Shown here: positions 43,362 through 52,616 of the stretch, piece after piece | How positions within the stretch are numbered: position 1 is the stretch's first letter | How the letters are laid out: the number at the start of each line of letters is the position of its first letter | NCBI RefSeq assembly: GCF_019880365.1 | Contig: NZ_CP082271.1 | Coordinates: forward strand, 2,790,001-2,854,000 | DNA length: 64,000 nt | Source: Pseudomonas sp. DNDY-54 | GTDB lineage: Bacteria > Pseudomonadota > Gammaproteobacteria > Pseudomonadales > Pseudomonadaceae | Reading direction: 5' to 3' | Position numbers and translations under genes: made by a program | The notes under the pieces: generated by a model | Seen by the model: the letters and a program-made list of their open reading frames with translations, nothing else | The model's database searches: none | Told to the model about the DNA's origin: nothing

Positions 43362-43387
43362 GGGCGGCCATGAGCCGCCCTTTTTTT
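43362..43387 (+). terminator. Rho-independent terminator of htpX
   Basis: GGGCGGC (43362-43368), loop CATGA, GCCGCCC (43374-43380), then seven Ts. It is 18 bp past the htpX stop. Confidence 0.92.
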
Positions 43388-43457
43388 CGCCCGCGTTTTG
43401 CACGTAGTGGCTGTATGCCTGTCGAAACAAACGCATTCATCGAACAAGGAATTCATC

Positions 43458-44105
43458 ATGCGCTACGCCGCCGTACTCGGCTTCGCCCTGCTCACCCTCA
43501 CCGGTTGCCAGAGCGCCTATTACTCTGCGATGGAAAAAGTCGGACTGCACAAGCGGGATATCCTTGTGGACCGCGTCGAAGAGGCCCGCGACTCGCAGCA
43601 ACAGGCCAAAGAACAGTTCAAAGACGCGCTCGAACGCTATCGCAGCGTTGTGCAGGTCAAAGGGGGCGAGCTGGAAGAGCGTTACGAAGCACTGAACAGT
43701 GAGTTCGAAGCCAGCGAGAACAGTGCCCGCGACGTGAGAAACAGAATCGAGGCCGTGGAAGATGTCGCCGATGCGCTGTTCAAGGAGTGGAAGCAGGAGC
43801 TCGGCGAGTACAGCAATGCGAGCCTGAAGGCCGCGAGCGCAAAGGATCTGGCGCGCACCCAGAAAGACTATCGCGTGCTTCTGCAGCGCATGAAAGCAGC
43901 GGAGAAGCGTATTGACCCGGTGCTCGACGTGTTACGCGATCAGGTGCTGTTTCTCAAGCACAACCTCAATGCTCGTGCCATCGGTGCTCTGCAGGGGGAA
44001 TACCGCACGCTTGAAGGTAATGTCGATCAGTTGCTAGCCGACATGCAGCGGGCGATTGACGAGGCCGACCTGTTCATTCGCCAGCTTCAGGGCAGCAAGC
44101 AGTAA
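43458..44105 (+). CDS. DUF2959 lipoprotein, mostly coiled coil
   Basis: 215 residues. The signal peptide MRYAAVLGFALLTLTGC ends in a lipobox (LTGC) with Cys17 as the lipidated residue. After QSAYYSAMEKVGLHKRDIL the rest is a long helical, charged region with heptad-like spacing. The DUF2959 family is widespread in pseudomonads and has no assigned function. I used ATG 43458; the frame opens earlier at 43398 but the lipobox sets the start. It is convergent with tpm. Confidence 0.85.
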   Translation: MRYAAVLGFALLTLTGCQSAYYSAMEKVGLHKRDILVDRVEEARDSQQQAKEQFKDALERYRSVVQVKGGELEERYEALNSEFEASENSARDVRNRIEAVEDVADALFKEWKQELGEYSNASLKAASAKDLARTQKDYRVLLQRMKAAEKRIDPVLDVLRDQVLFLKHNLNARAIGALQGEYRTLEGNVDQLLADMQRAIDEADLFIRQLQGSKQ

Positions 44106-44112
44106 TTCAGGT

Positions 44113-44143
44113 GAGGGCGGGGCTAGAACATAGCTGCGCCCTC
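44113..44143. terminator. Hairpin between convergent genes (DUF2959 and tpm)
   Basis: GAGGGCG (44113-44119) pairs with CGCCCTC (44137-44143), and an inner GCTA/TAGC extends the stem. There is no long T-run on either side; a bidirectional Rho-assisted stop is possible. Confidence 0.45.
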
Positions 44144-44177
44144 CTTGGCTATCAGCGATCAGGCTCGGCGGAAACCG

Positions 44178-44843
44178 CTAGGGATTCCTGACGAGCCGGT
44201 AGCAGCTTTCCTCCAGCCGCGTCAGGCCACGCTGCAAAAATTTCCAGTTGCCTTCATTGTCCAGTGCGTCGACCCGCTCCAGCCGTTCGATGTCCCAGTG
44301 AGCGCCAAAGAGCCGCCTGACCTCTCCTTCACTCACTGCAAAGGGTGGTCCAGACATCTGCGGCTGCTCGTAATCCAGCGTAATCAACAACGCTTGGCAG
44401 CTTTTCGGGAGGATTTTCGTCAGATGCTCGGCATAGCGTTGTCGCATCTCGGCAGGCAATGCAATCAGCGCCGCACGGTCGTACAAGGCCTGGCAATCGG
44501 AGACGTCGCTTTGGGTCAGGGCGAAGAAATCGCCACGGCGGATCTCCAACGCACCGGCACGATACAGTGCGTGTTCACCCTGAACGGCCACTTCGGGAGT
44601 CAAACCCTGCTCGGCAAAGAAGTCATCCACAGCGCGTTCACTTAACTCGACACCAAGCACTGCAAAGCCCTGCTCTGCCAACCATGCCATGTCGAGCGTC
44701 TTGCCGCACAACGGCACCAGGACCCGGGTGCCATTGGATAGCCCGATAGCCGGCCAGTGACGACGGAGATAAGGATTGACCTCGTTCAGATGAAAGCCGA
44801 TTTCGTTGCGTGACCAACGCCGTTCCCAGAAGCCCTCGTCCAC
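44178..44843 (-). CDS. tpm: Thiopurine S-methyltransferase
   Basis: 221 residues. MDEGFWERRWSRNEIGFHL and RVLVPLCGKTLDMAWLAEQG are the family hallmarks of bacterial TPMT, with GVELSERAVDDFF for the SAM ribose contact. Known Pseudomonas enzymes methylate thiopurines and also selenite or tellurite-derived species, giving volatile products. GTG start at 44843 with GAGG about 9 nt upstream. It lies after fleR, where pseudomonads normally have fliE. Confidence 0.93.
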   Translation of the reverse strand: MDEGFWERRWSRNEIGFHLNEVNPYLRRHWPAIGLSNGTRVLVPLCGKTLDMAWLAEQGFAVLGVELSERAVDDFFAEQGLTPEVAVQGEHALYRAGALEIRRGDFFALTQSDVSDCQALYDRAALIALPAEMRQRYAEHLTKILPKSCQALLITLDYEQPQMSGPPFAVSEGEVRRLFGAHWDIERLERVDALDNEGNWKFLQRGLTRLEESCYRLVRNP

Positions 44844-44902
44844 GTTGCTACCCTCATAACGATGATGTGGGAGCTTATCAGAGCCGATCGCTAACGCTCG
44901 TC

Positions 44903-46306
44903 TTAACCGGCCAGAAGCGCTTCGAGGTCCATCCCGGCGTCGCGCATTTGCGCCAGCTTATAACGCAGAGTCCGCGCGCTGATCCCCAAACGGTCGGCGG
45001 TCTCCTTGCGACGCCCGTGTTCGGCACGCAAGGTATCGAGGATCAGTTCAAATTCTCGCCGCCGCAGGTCATCACCCAGCGCGCCCGACGTATCGGCTAC
45101 CACTGGCGGAACCACAGGCGACGGCACAAACCGCTCGGCATCATGTGCGGCGCCCCGTGCCTGCGACGCGAAACCAGTCGGAGCGGTCAGGCAGAGGTCG
45201 TCTGGCTCGATCACGCCACCCTGCTGCAGGATCAGCGCACGCTGAATGGCGTTATCCAGCTCGCGGACATTCCCTGGCCATGAATGGGAGAGAAGGCATT
45301 GGCGGGCCTCGTCCGAAAGCCTGGCGATCGGCTGGCGCATCTTGGTCGCGTGGTTAACCAACAACCGCTCGGCAAGCGGGATAATGTCGGCCGGCCGATC
45401 GCGCAACGCTGGCCAGGCAAGCGGAAACACCGAAAGACGATAGAACAGATCTTCACGGAAATACCCGCTACGAACCGCCTCGGCCAAGTCACGATTGGTC
45501 GTGGCGACGATTCGAATATCGAGCGGTATCGGCTTGCGCCCACCGACGCGCTCGACCTCGCGCTCCTGCAGCACCCGAAGTAACTTGGCCTGGAGCGCCA
45601 ACGGCATTTCGGAGATCTCGTCGAGGAGCAACGTACCGCCTTCGGCCAGCTCGAACTTGCCCGGCTGCATAGCAATGGCACCGGTGAAAGCGCCCTTCTC
45701 GTGACCGAACAGAGTTGCCTCGAGCATGTTGTCGGGTATTGCCGCACAGTTGATCGCAATGAACGGCTTGTGAGCGCGTGTGGATTGCTGGTGGATGTAT
45801 CCCGCCAGGACTTCCTTGCCGGTCCCGGACTCACCGGAGACCAGTACGGTTGAATCGCTCCGCGCGACTCGCGCCGCCAGCGCCAACAGCTGCAGGCTTG
45901 CCGGCTCGACCGCGACCGGTCCATCCAGATCCGCAGCGCCGAGTCGGCCGCAAGCATGTCGCGCCACCAGCCCGAGCAGTACCTTCGGTTCGAACGGTTT
46001 GACCAGATAATCGACAGCGCCCTGACGCATGGCTTCGACTGCTCGCTCGACAGCGCCGTATGCCGTCATCAGCAGGACGGGCGTCTGTGGGTACTGGTTG
46101 CGGACCAACACCTGCAGCGCGTGACCATCCATGCCCGGCATGTTCACGTCGCTGACCATCAAGCCAAAGGCTTCATGTTCCAAGGCCGACAATGCCGCTT
46201 CGGCGCTATCGACAGCCCGATAGGAATAGCCACCGAGCTCCAGCGTATCGCCTAGTGCCTCGCGCAATGCGCGGTCGTCCTCGACCAAGAGAATCTTCGC
46301 GACCAT
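44903..46306 (-). CDS. fleR: Sigma54-dependent response regulator FleR
   Basis: About 467 residues. The receiver domain has phospho-acceptor Asp53 (MVSDVNMPGMDG) and Lys around 103. The AAA+ domain has GESGTGKE at 158-165 and the sigma54-contacting GAFTGA at 205-210. The C-terminal Fis-type helix-turn-helix is ETADRLGISARTLRYKLAQM. With FleS it turns on class III flagellar genes (basal body-hook). ATG 46306 (MVAKILLVEDD) has GGAG upstream; the frame extends to 46342 but overlaps fleS. Confidence 0.95.
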   Translation of the reverse strand: MVAKILLVEDDRALREALGDTLELGGYSYRAVDSAEAALSALEHEAFGLMVSDVNMPGMDGHALQVLVRNQYPQTPVLLMTAYGAVERAVEAMRQGAVDYLVKPFEPKVLLGLVARHACGRLGAADLDGPVAVEPASLQLLALAARVARSDSTVLVSGESGTGKEVLAGYIHQQSTRAHKPFIAINCAAIPDNMLEATLFGHEKGAFTGAIAMQPGKFELAEGGTLLLDEISEMPLALQAKLLRVLQEREVERVGGRKPIPLDIRIVATTNRDLAEAVRSGYFREDLFYRLSVFPLAWPALRDRPADIIPLAERLLVNHATKMRQPIARLSDEARQCLLSHSWPGNVRELDNAIQRALILQQGGVIEPDDLCLTAPTGFASQARGAAHDAERFVPSPVVPPVVADTSGALGDDLRRREFELILDTLRAEHGRRKETADRLGISARTLRYKLAQMRDAGMDLEALLAG

Positions 46307-46311
46307 ATGCT

Positions 46312-47547
46312 TCACTCCGAACCTACCGCCGCAACTGCGCAAAGCAATGGCAGCTGCAAGATGGCACAGGTCCCGCGACCGGGTCGGGAGCGCAGCTCAA
46401 GTGCCCCTGAGTGCGCGCGCGCGACCGATTTGGCGACGGCCAGACCCAGCCCGGTACCGGTCGCCCTGGTGGTGAAAAACGGCTCACCGAGCCGAGCCAG
46501 GATGACCGCATCCATCCCGGCGCCGTTATCGCTGATGCTGATGCGCAGGACCTGCCCGCGCGCGTAAAGATGGACTTTCAGCCTCGGGTCACGCCCCGAC
46601 GCCTGAACCGCATTCTCAATCAGATTACTCAGTGCACCCACCAAGGTGTCGCGGTTGCACAGAAGCGCGCCTTCATGCACGTCACACTGCCAGCGGACGT
46701 CCATGCCCTCCAGAAGCGGCTCGGAAGCGGTCCGCAAAGCCGTGAGCAGATCGACCGGAGCCAGCCGATTTTCCAGCGGCAGGTCGCCACGTGCGAAGAC
46801 CAGCATGTCACGGACCTGGTTTTCCAGTTCGTTCAGACGATCTTTAAGACGTCCCGCAAAGCGCTGCTGATGTTCGGCAGACAGCCCGCCTTGCTCAAGA
46901 TGGCTTGCATACAACAATGCCGTGGAGAGCGGCGTGCGAATCTGATGAGCTAACGAAGCCACCATCCGCCCTAGCGCAGACAAACGTTCATGACGAGCCA
47001 ACTGCTCTTGAAGCCGCCGGGTTTCGGTCAGGTCGGTCAGGAGCACCAGTTGGCCGGGCTCGCCATTCAGTGAGCGCGTAGCGATGGAGACACGACGTCC
47101 ATCCTTCAGCGAGACTTCATGACCATCGTCCCGGCGAGGGGCGAAACTTCGAGCAATCACGTCGCGCCACAGCTGCCCATCGAGCGGCCCACCTAAAAGC
47201 TCCAGCGCCACCGGATTGGTCTCGCGGATCACACCCTGCCCGTCTATAACGATCACGCCGCCTGGCAGCAAATCCAACAGGCTTTGCAAGCGGTTGGCTA
47301 GACGCTCTTTCTCGTCAAGCTCTTCGAGACGCCGTGCGCTGGTGTCCGCCAGTTGATCCTTTAACTCGGCTACGCGCGCCTGTAGCAATTGCCGGGACTC
47401 GCCCAAACGCCCGGACATTCGGGTAAACAGCTCGAGCGACTGTTCGAGCTCGCTAGAGGCTGCAGCGCTGGCGGGACGCACATTCAAAGCCGATGATGAG
47501 GACGCTGAAGTCACTGCACTCGTATCCGTCAAAAGATGGTCGGTCAT
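46312..47547 (-). CDS. fleS: Sensor histidine kinase FleS
   Basis: About 411 residues in the preferred form, with no membrane segment. A coiled coil (roughly 40-90) leads into a PAS domain (LLDLLPGGVIVIDGQGVIRE) and a HisKA domain with phospho-accepting His201 in MVASLAHQIRTPLS. The HATPase domain has NLIENAVQASG, ISDNGAGMDAV and TGLGLAVAKS. It phosphorylates FleR in the flagellar hierarchy. The start is uncertain: ATG 47547 gives a normal FleS N-terminus, but a sigma54 promoter match ends on that codon (see that entry). Five bp separate it from fleR. Confidence 0.9.
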   Translation of the reverse strand: MTDHLLTDTSAVTSASSSSALNVRPASAAASSELEQSLELFTRMSGRLGESRQLLQARVAELKDQLADTSARRLEELDEKERLANRLQSLLDLLPGGVIVIDGQGVIRETNPVALELLGGPLDGQLWRDVIARSFAPRRDDGHEVSLKDGRRVSIATRSLNGEPGQLVLLTDLTETRRLQEQLARHERLSALGRMVASLAHQIRTPLSTALLYASHLEQGGLSAEHQQRFAGRLKDRLNELENQVRDMLVFARGDLPLENRLAPVDLLTALRTASEPLLEGMDVRWQCDVHEGALLCNRDTLVGALSNLIENAVQASGRDPRLKVHLYARGQVLRISISDNGAGMDAVILARLGEPFFTTRATGTGLGLAVAKSVARAHSGALELRSRPGRGTCAILQLPLLCAVAAVGSE

Positions 47548-47555
47548 TTGACGGG

Positions 47556-47571
47556 AGCAAGGATCATGCCT
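47556..47571 (-). promoter_or_regulatory. Sigma54 (RpoN) promoter candidate for fleSR
   Basis: On the minus strand AGGCATGATCCTTGCT has GG and GC separated by the required 10 bp and matches TGGCAC-N5-TTGCT apart from two positions. FleQ is known to drive fleSR with sigma54. Transcription would begin about 47545, within the preferred fleS start codon, so either this match is fortuitous or fleS starts further downstream. Confidence 0.5.
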
Positions 47572-47631
47572 GGCTAGGCGGGACAGCTGAAGAACTACCA
47601 CACCGCCGGAATCGGCGGCGTGGCGAGACAC

Positions 47632-49101
<1,470 letters not shown>

Positions 49102-49516
49102 CTTATTAATAGCTCTAGAGGCTGAAAGAAAGCCTGCGCTCGTCTCCGGCAGAAACGACTGCGTCATCGGCAGATAGCCAGTAGTTAATTAAAAAAAACG
49201 GCGCGAGTCAAATTTATGACGTGATTCAACGACAAAAAGACTAGAAACAGGGCGTGATGAGTTCAGTTGGGAAGAAATGGCGACCTGACAGGACACAAGA
49301 GGGCTACCGGGGGAATCGCCCTTCCACACCACGCGCCGAATGCTCAATCAGAAGCCACGCGGTATGTGAGTAATTTGAAGTGCGGATCGCCAATTCACCT
49401 TGCGCTTGATCTGATACGTCACCAATGACGAATACTGCGGCTGTCAGACTGGCAAACGTGGATCGATCGTCACATCAAATGTCGGCGTAACGAGCGGTAT
49501 CACCGCAGAAGCCAGC
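49102..49516. other. Intergenic region between fliT and fleQ
   Basis: About 415 bp with no supported gene. It should include the fleQ promoter: on the minus strand TTGACT near 49214-49219 and TTAACT near 49191-49196, spaced 17 bp, are a weak sigma70 pair, and a run of eight Ts lies between them. I did not find a convincing terminator for fliT. Confidence 0.45.
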
Positions 49517-49813
49517 TCAACCAAATAGCTTGTAGACATTGGCACCCTGGCGAGACTGATTAAGCTGGATCAGTTCATCCGCAACCCGACGTTGTTCAGC
49601 CTGGCAAGTCGTAACCAATTCGCGGTAGAGATTCACCAGCTCTTCCAGACGTTGACGAATAGCCGACTCGTTCTCGCGCGGCTCTTCCATTACCGCGTCG
49701 ATAACCTGCCGGCATTGCAGATCAAGGACGCTAATCGCCGTCCAGTCCTGTTGCACCATCGCATCGCGCAGCGCGCTGCCAGTTTCTTCGAGACGCTTGA
49801 CTGCTGCACTCAT
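49517..49813 (-). CDS. fliT: Flagellar chaperone FliT
   Basis: 98 residues, all helical, with WTAISVLDLQCRQVIDAVME then RQRLEELVNLYRELVTTCQA. Size and pattern agree with FliT, the chaperone of the filament cap FliD. In P. aeruginosa the gene (fleP) is followed by fleQ, as here. The usual upstream partners fliC, fliD and fliS are missing: the next gene is a lipoprotein gene and then ccmI. Small-protein assignment from pattern and position. Confidence 0.75.
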   Translation of the reverse strand: MSAAVKRLEETGSALRDAMVQQDWTAISVLDLQCRQVIDAVMEEPRENESAIRQRLEELVNLYRELVTTCQAEQRRVADELIQLNQSRQGANVYKLFG

Positions 49814-49942
49814 GGATCCGCTCCGGATGAACTGGTGACAAGGCCGAGCCCGTGCAACGGCCGCACGCCTTAGCCGTGCTTGAAGCTTATCGGCACCTTG
49901 CGATTCGTCTTTAGCCCGTTAACACAACGGGCCTAGACGGAA

Positions 49943-50374
49943 TCAATGCAGGCTACGCAGCCCCGTCGGGACGCTGGGGGGGGCTACCGGCTCCCAAGGG
50001 CCGTCGGGCCGGCCGGCGCAGTACCAGTCACCATCCCAGCGGTAATAAAGGCGTTCGCGGTAGAACATGTTTCGCCCTTCCACGACGTACACGTTCAGCC
50101 GATTGTCCCAATGAGCTGGCGCATGGGGGGGAGGCGCATAGCGAGGGTGGCTTTTCTGGGTCGCCGGCGGACGCGGTGCTGGCGGCGTGCGAACCGGCGG
50201 AGGGCTTACAACGGGTTCGCGCGGCTCTTGCATCGGCGGTGACGGCGGCCGTGTCGGTTCCGAGGCCTCATATGGGTTTCCCGCACAGGCGCCCAGCAGC
50301 AGTGCCAGCACCGCTACCCCACCCGCTCGTGAAGCCGGGCAAATACTCCTCGAAAACGATTTTTTCAGCGTCAT
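49943..50374 (-). CDS. Proline-rich putative lipoprotein
   Basis: About 143 residues of unknown function. The signal peptide ends in a lipobox (LALLLGAC); a proline-rich spacer follows (SEPTRPPSPPMQEPREPVV, then SPPPVRTPPAPRPPA) and then a short beta-rich domain with YRERLYYRWDGDWYCAGRPDGPW. Aromatic repeats of this sort occur in small envelope proteins of several families. ATG 50374 with AAGG 5 nt upstream. It lies 26 bp downstream of ccmI, with fliT about 130 bp beyond. Confidence 0.65.
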   Translation of the reverse strand: MTLKKSFSRSICPASRAGGVAVLALLLGACAGNPYEASEPTRPPSPPMQEPREPVVSPPPVRTPPAPRPPATQKSHPRYAPPPHAPAHWDNRLNVYVVEGRNMFYRERLYYRWDGDWYCAGRPDGPWEPVAPPSVPTGLRSLH

Positions 50375-50400
50375 CTTCACCTTCTTGAGCGCTGCGCAGA

Positions 50401-51618
50401 TCAGCGCGTTTCCGGTTGATCGATGGTCAGTTTGACCGCGCCGTCGGCACCCAGCGCAAGCGGCTCGCTGCTACCCGTCCACTCACCGCGCGTCGCATCA
50501 CCGGTACGGGAGATCCGGGCGACCAGCCTGACCTGTTCGAAGTTGGACAAGCGAAGTTGCGGAGTCATTGCATCGTCATCGCTCAAACTGACCGTAGCTG
50601 GCAAATCCGCTACCGTCAGCCGCTTCACAGCCAAGGGCATCGGCGGGCCAGAAACTGCGCGAGCGAAGACAAACACGGTATCAGTGGGTTGCACTTGATC
50701 TGACAGCGATGTATCCAACCGAACATCTACGGTCAGGCTGGGCGCGGCAACCGTCGCCGTCTCGTCAGCCGGTTCCGGCACTTGTGCCGGCGCGGATTGG
50801 CCTAGCTGCTCGCGAGCCCGCGCAATCCCACCCTGAATGGCTTCACGGGACGGATCTTCTGCCGGCAGTGTCGCGACCAACCGCTCCCAGAACGCTACCG
50901 CCTCTTCGAACCGCTCACTCTCATAGGCCGCAATGCCCAGCAAGCCAAGGCTGGTAACTTCGTGCGGATCGCCTTTTAGCGCCTCGTCGGTAAGCTGCTG
51001 CATCTGCGGAGACCACTGGCGGTTCTCAGCAAAGTAAAGCGCCTGCGCCCATTGGCCCAACAGTTCAGGCTGGCGACCGGCACGCTTGATGAGCTGCTCG
51101 TACGCCGCAGCGGCTTCCGCCGGGCGCTCCTGATTCATATAGGTCCTGGCCAGGAAATACCATGCTTCCGTTGATTCGGGCTGCGCCTTCACCGCACGCT
51201 CCAGTCGCCCGATCATCTCTTCCATGTTTCCGGGCTGCTCGGTGAACTCCCGCGCCAACTGGACCTTATCGCTCGCGCCCCAGTGCGAATACAACCCGAG
51301 ACCCACTAGCGGCACGAGGATCGCAGCGATCAACGGAACCACGCGGCCCAAATTGCCGTTGCGGCGTACGTCGCCACCTTCGGTATCGTCGAGCAGTTCG
51401 CGCGCCGCATCGGCCCGGCCCATCTCGAACTGCTCCGTTGTCAGGGTTCCGGCGTTCTGCTGGGCGGCCAGCTCAGCGAGCCGCTCTTCGTAGAGCGCCA
51501 CGTTCAGCGCCGTCCGATCCTCCTCCGCTTGTAAACGACGCCCCCGTAAAAGCGGGAGCAGCAGGAACGCCAGGGCAGCCGCCAATAGCAGGCCCGCACC
51601 TATCCAGAAATCGATCAT
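50401..51618 (-). CDS. ccmI: Cytochrome c maturation protein CcmI (CycH)
   Basis: 405 residues. Two N-terminal membrane helices (2-22 and about 92-112) flank a cytoplasmic leucine-zipper-like loop (ALYEERLAELAAQQNAGTLT). A periplasmic TPR region follows with TEAWYFLARTYMNQERPAEA, then a C-terminal beta domain. It holds apocytochrome c and delivers it to the CcmFH haem lyase. The start overlaps the ccmH stop by 4 nt. Confidence 0.93.
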   Translation of the reverse strand: MIDFWIGAGLLLAAALAFLLLPLLRGRRLQAEEDRTALNVALYEERLAELAAQQNAGTLTTEQFEMGRADAARELLDDTEGGDVRRNGNLGRVVPLIAAILVPLVGLGLYSHWGASDKVQLAREFTEQPGNMEEMIGRLERAVKAQPESTEAWYFLARTYMNQERPAEAAAAYEQLIKRAGRQPELLGQWAQALYFAENRQWSPQMQQLTDEALKGDPHEVTSLGLLGIAAYESERFEEAVAFWERLVATLPAEDPSREAIQGGIARAREQLGQSAPAQVPEPADETATVAAPSLTVDVRLDTSLSDQVQPTDTVFVFARAVSGPPMPLAVKRLTVADLPATVSLSDDDAMTPQLRLSNFEQVRLVARISRTGDATRGEWTGSSEPLALGADGAVKLTIDQPETR

Positions 51619-52088
51619 GGTTCTTTTTTATCCAGCAACATGGCGAGGCGCGCACGCTCGGCCTCGGAAAGTGTGTTCGACGCCTGACTGGCCGAGCCCC
51701 GGCGACGGCGTACTAGGATGAGCGCAAGCACCCCGATACCGATAGCGAGTAACCCGAACGGCCCGTACCAGAGCAGAAATGTCTTGGCATTAACGGGCGG
51801 CTTGTATCGCACGAAGTCACCGTAACGGGCCACGAGGTAATCGATGATCTGCTCGTTGCTCTGACCTTCTTCGAGCATGCGGTAGATTTCACGACGCAGA
51901 TCCATGGCAATGGGTGCGTTGGAATCGGCAATATTTTGATTCTGACACTTCGGGCAGCGCAGCTCCTCGACCAACGTGCGATAGCGCTCTCGCTCAGCCT
52001 CGTCTTTGAACTCGTACGCATCGATGGCCCCCTGTGCGCTGAGCACCAGGCACAGTGTCAACAGAACGCCCTGGATCAGTTGTTTCAT
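51615..52088 (-). CDS. ccmH: Cytochrome c maturation protein CcmH
   Basis: 157 residues. A signal peptide or N-terminal anchor (3-22) is followed by the thiol motif LRCPKCQNQ with Cys45 and Cys48, and a C-terminal membrane helix (LWYGPFGLLAIGIGVLALIL). It reduces the CXXCH disulfide of apocytochromes for haem attachment. It is the short form, with ccmI as a separate gene. The start overlaps the ccmG stop. Confidence 0.95.
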   Translation of the reverse strand: MKQLIQGVLLTLCLVLSAQGAIDAYEFKDEAERERYRTLVEELRCPKCQNQNIADSNAPIAMDLRREIYRMLEEGQSNEQIIDYLVARYGDFVRYKPPVNAKTFLLWYGPFGLLAIGIGVLALILVRRRRGSASQASNTLSEAERARLAMLLDKKEP

Positions 52089-52615
52089 TCGTCCACCAGT
52101 TCCTGATAAAGCGCGGCGAGCTCCTCACGCCACACGCGTTCATCGATCACGCCGACGTACTTGTGACGAATGATGCCCTGCTTGTCGACGAGGAATGTTT
52201 CCGGCGCGCCGTACACGCCCAAGTCCAGCCCGAGGCTGCCCTGCTCATCACGAATGTTCAGCTGGTATGGATCGTGAAAATCCCGCAGCCATTTTTGCGC
52301 GGATTCGTTTTCATCCTTGTAGTTCACCCCGTGGATATTGACGCCTTGGGCCGCTAGCTTGTTGAGCACTGGGTGCTCAACCTTGCAGGCCACACACCAG
52401 GTCGCCCAGACATTGACCAGCGCCGGCTTGCCCTTAATGTCCTCTGCGGTGATCAGCGTCTGCGGATCCTCGACCGAAGGCAGCGAAAAGGTAGGGAGCG
52501 GCTTGCCGATCAGCGCCGACGGTAGCTCGGTCGGATCCAGAAAAAGCCCGCGATAGAGAAACACGGCCACCAGCAGGAATATCGCCAGCGGCAGCAACAT
52601 CAGCAAACGTTTCAT
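52085..52615 (-). CDS. ccmG: Thiol:disulfide interchange protein CcmG (DsbE)
   Basis: About 176 residues. The N-terminal membrane anchor (MKRLLMLLPLAIFLLVAVF) leads to a periplasmic thioredoxin fold with WATWCVACKVEHP, Cys74 and Cys77. The WCVAC dipeptide VA is the normal weakly reducing form of this family. It receives electrons from CcdA/DsbD and reduces CcmH or apocytochrome c. ATG 52615 has AAGGAG upstream. One bp separates it from ccmF. Confidence 0.95.
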   Translation of the reverse strand: MKRLLMLLPLAIFLLVAVFLYRGLFLDPTELPSALIGKPLPTFSLPSVEDPQTLITAEDIKGKPALVNVWATWCVACKVEHPVLNKLAAQGVNIHGVNYKDENESAQKWLRDFHDPYQLNIRDEQGSLGLDLGVYGAPETFLVDKQGIIRHKYVGVIDERVWREELAALYQELVDE

Positions 52616-52616
52616 C

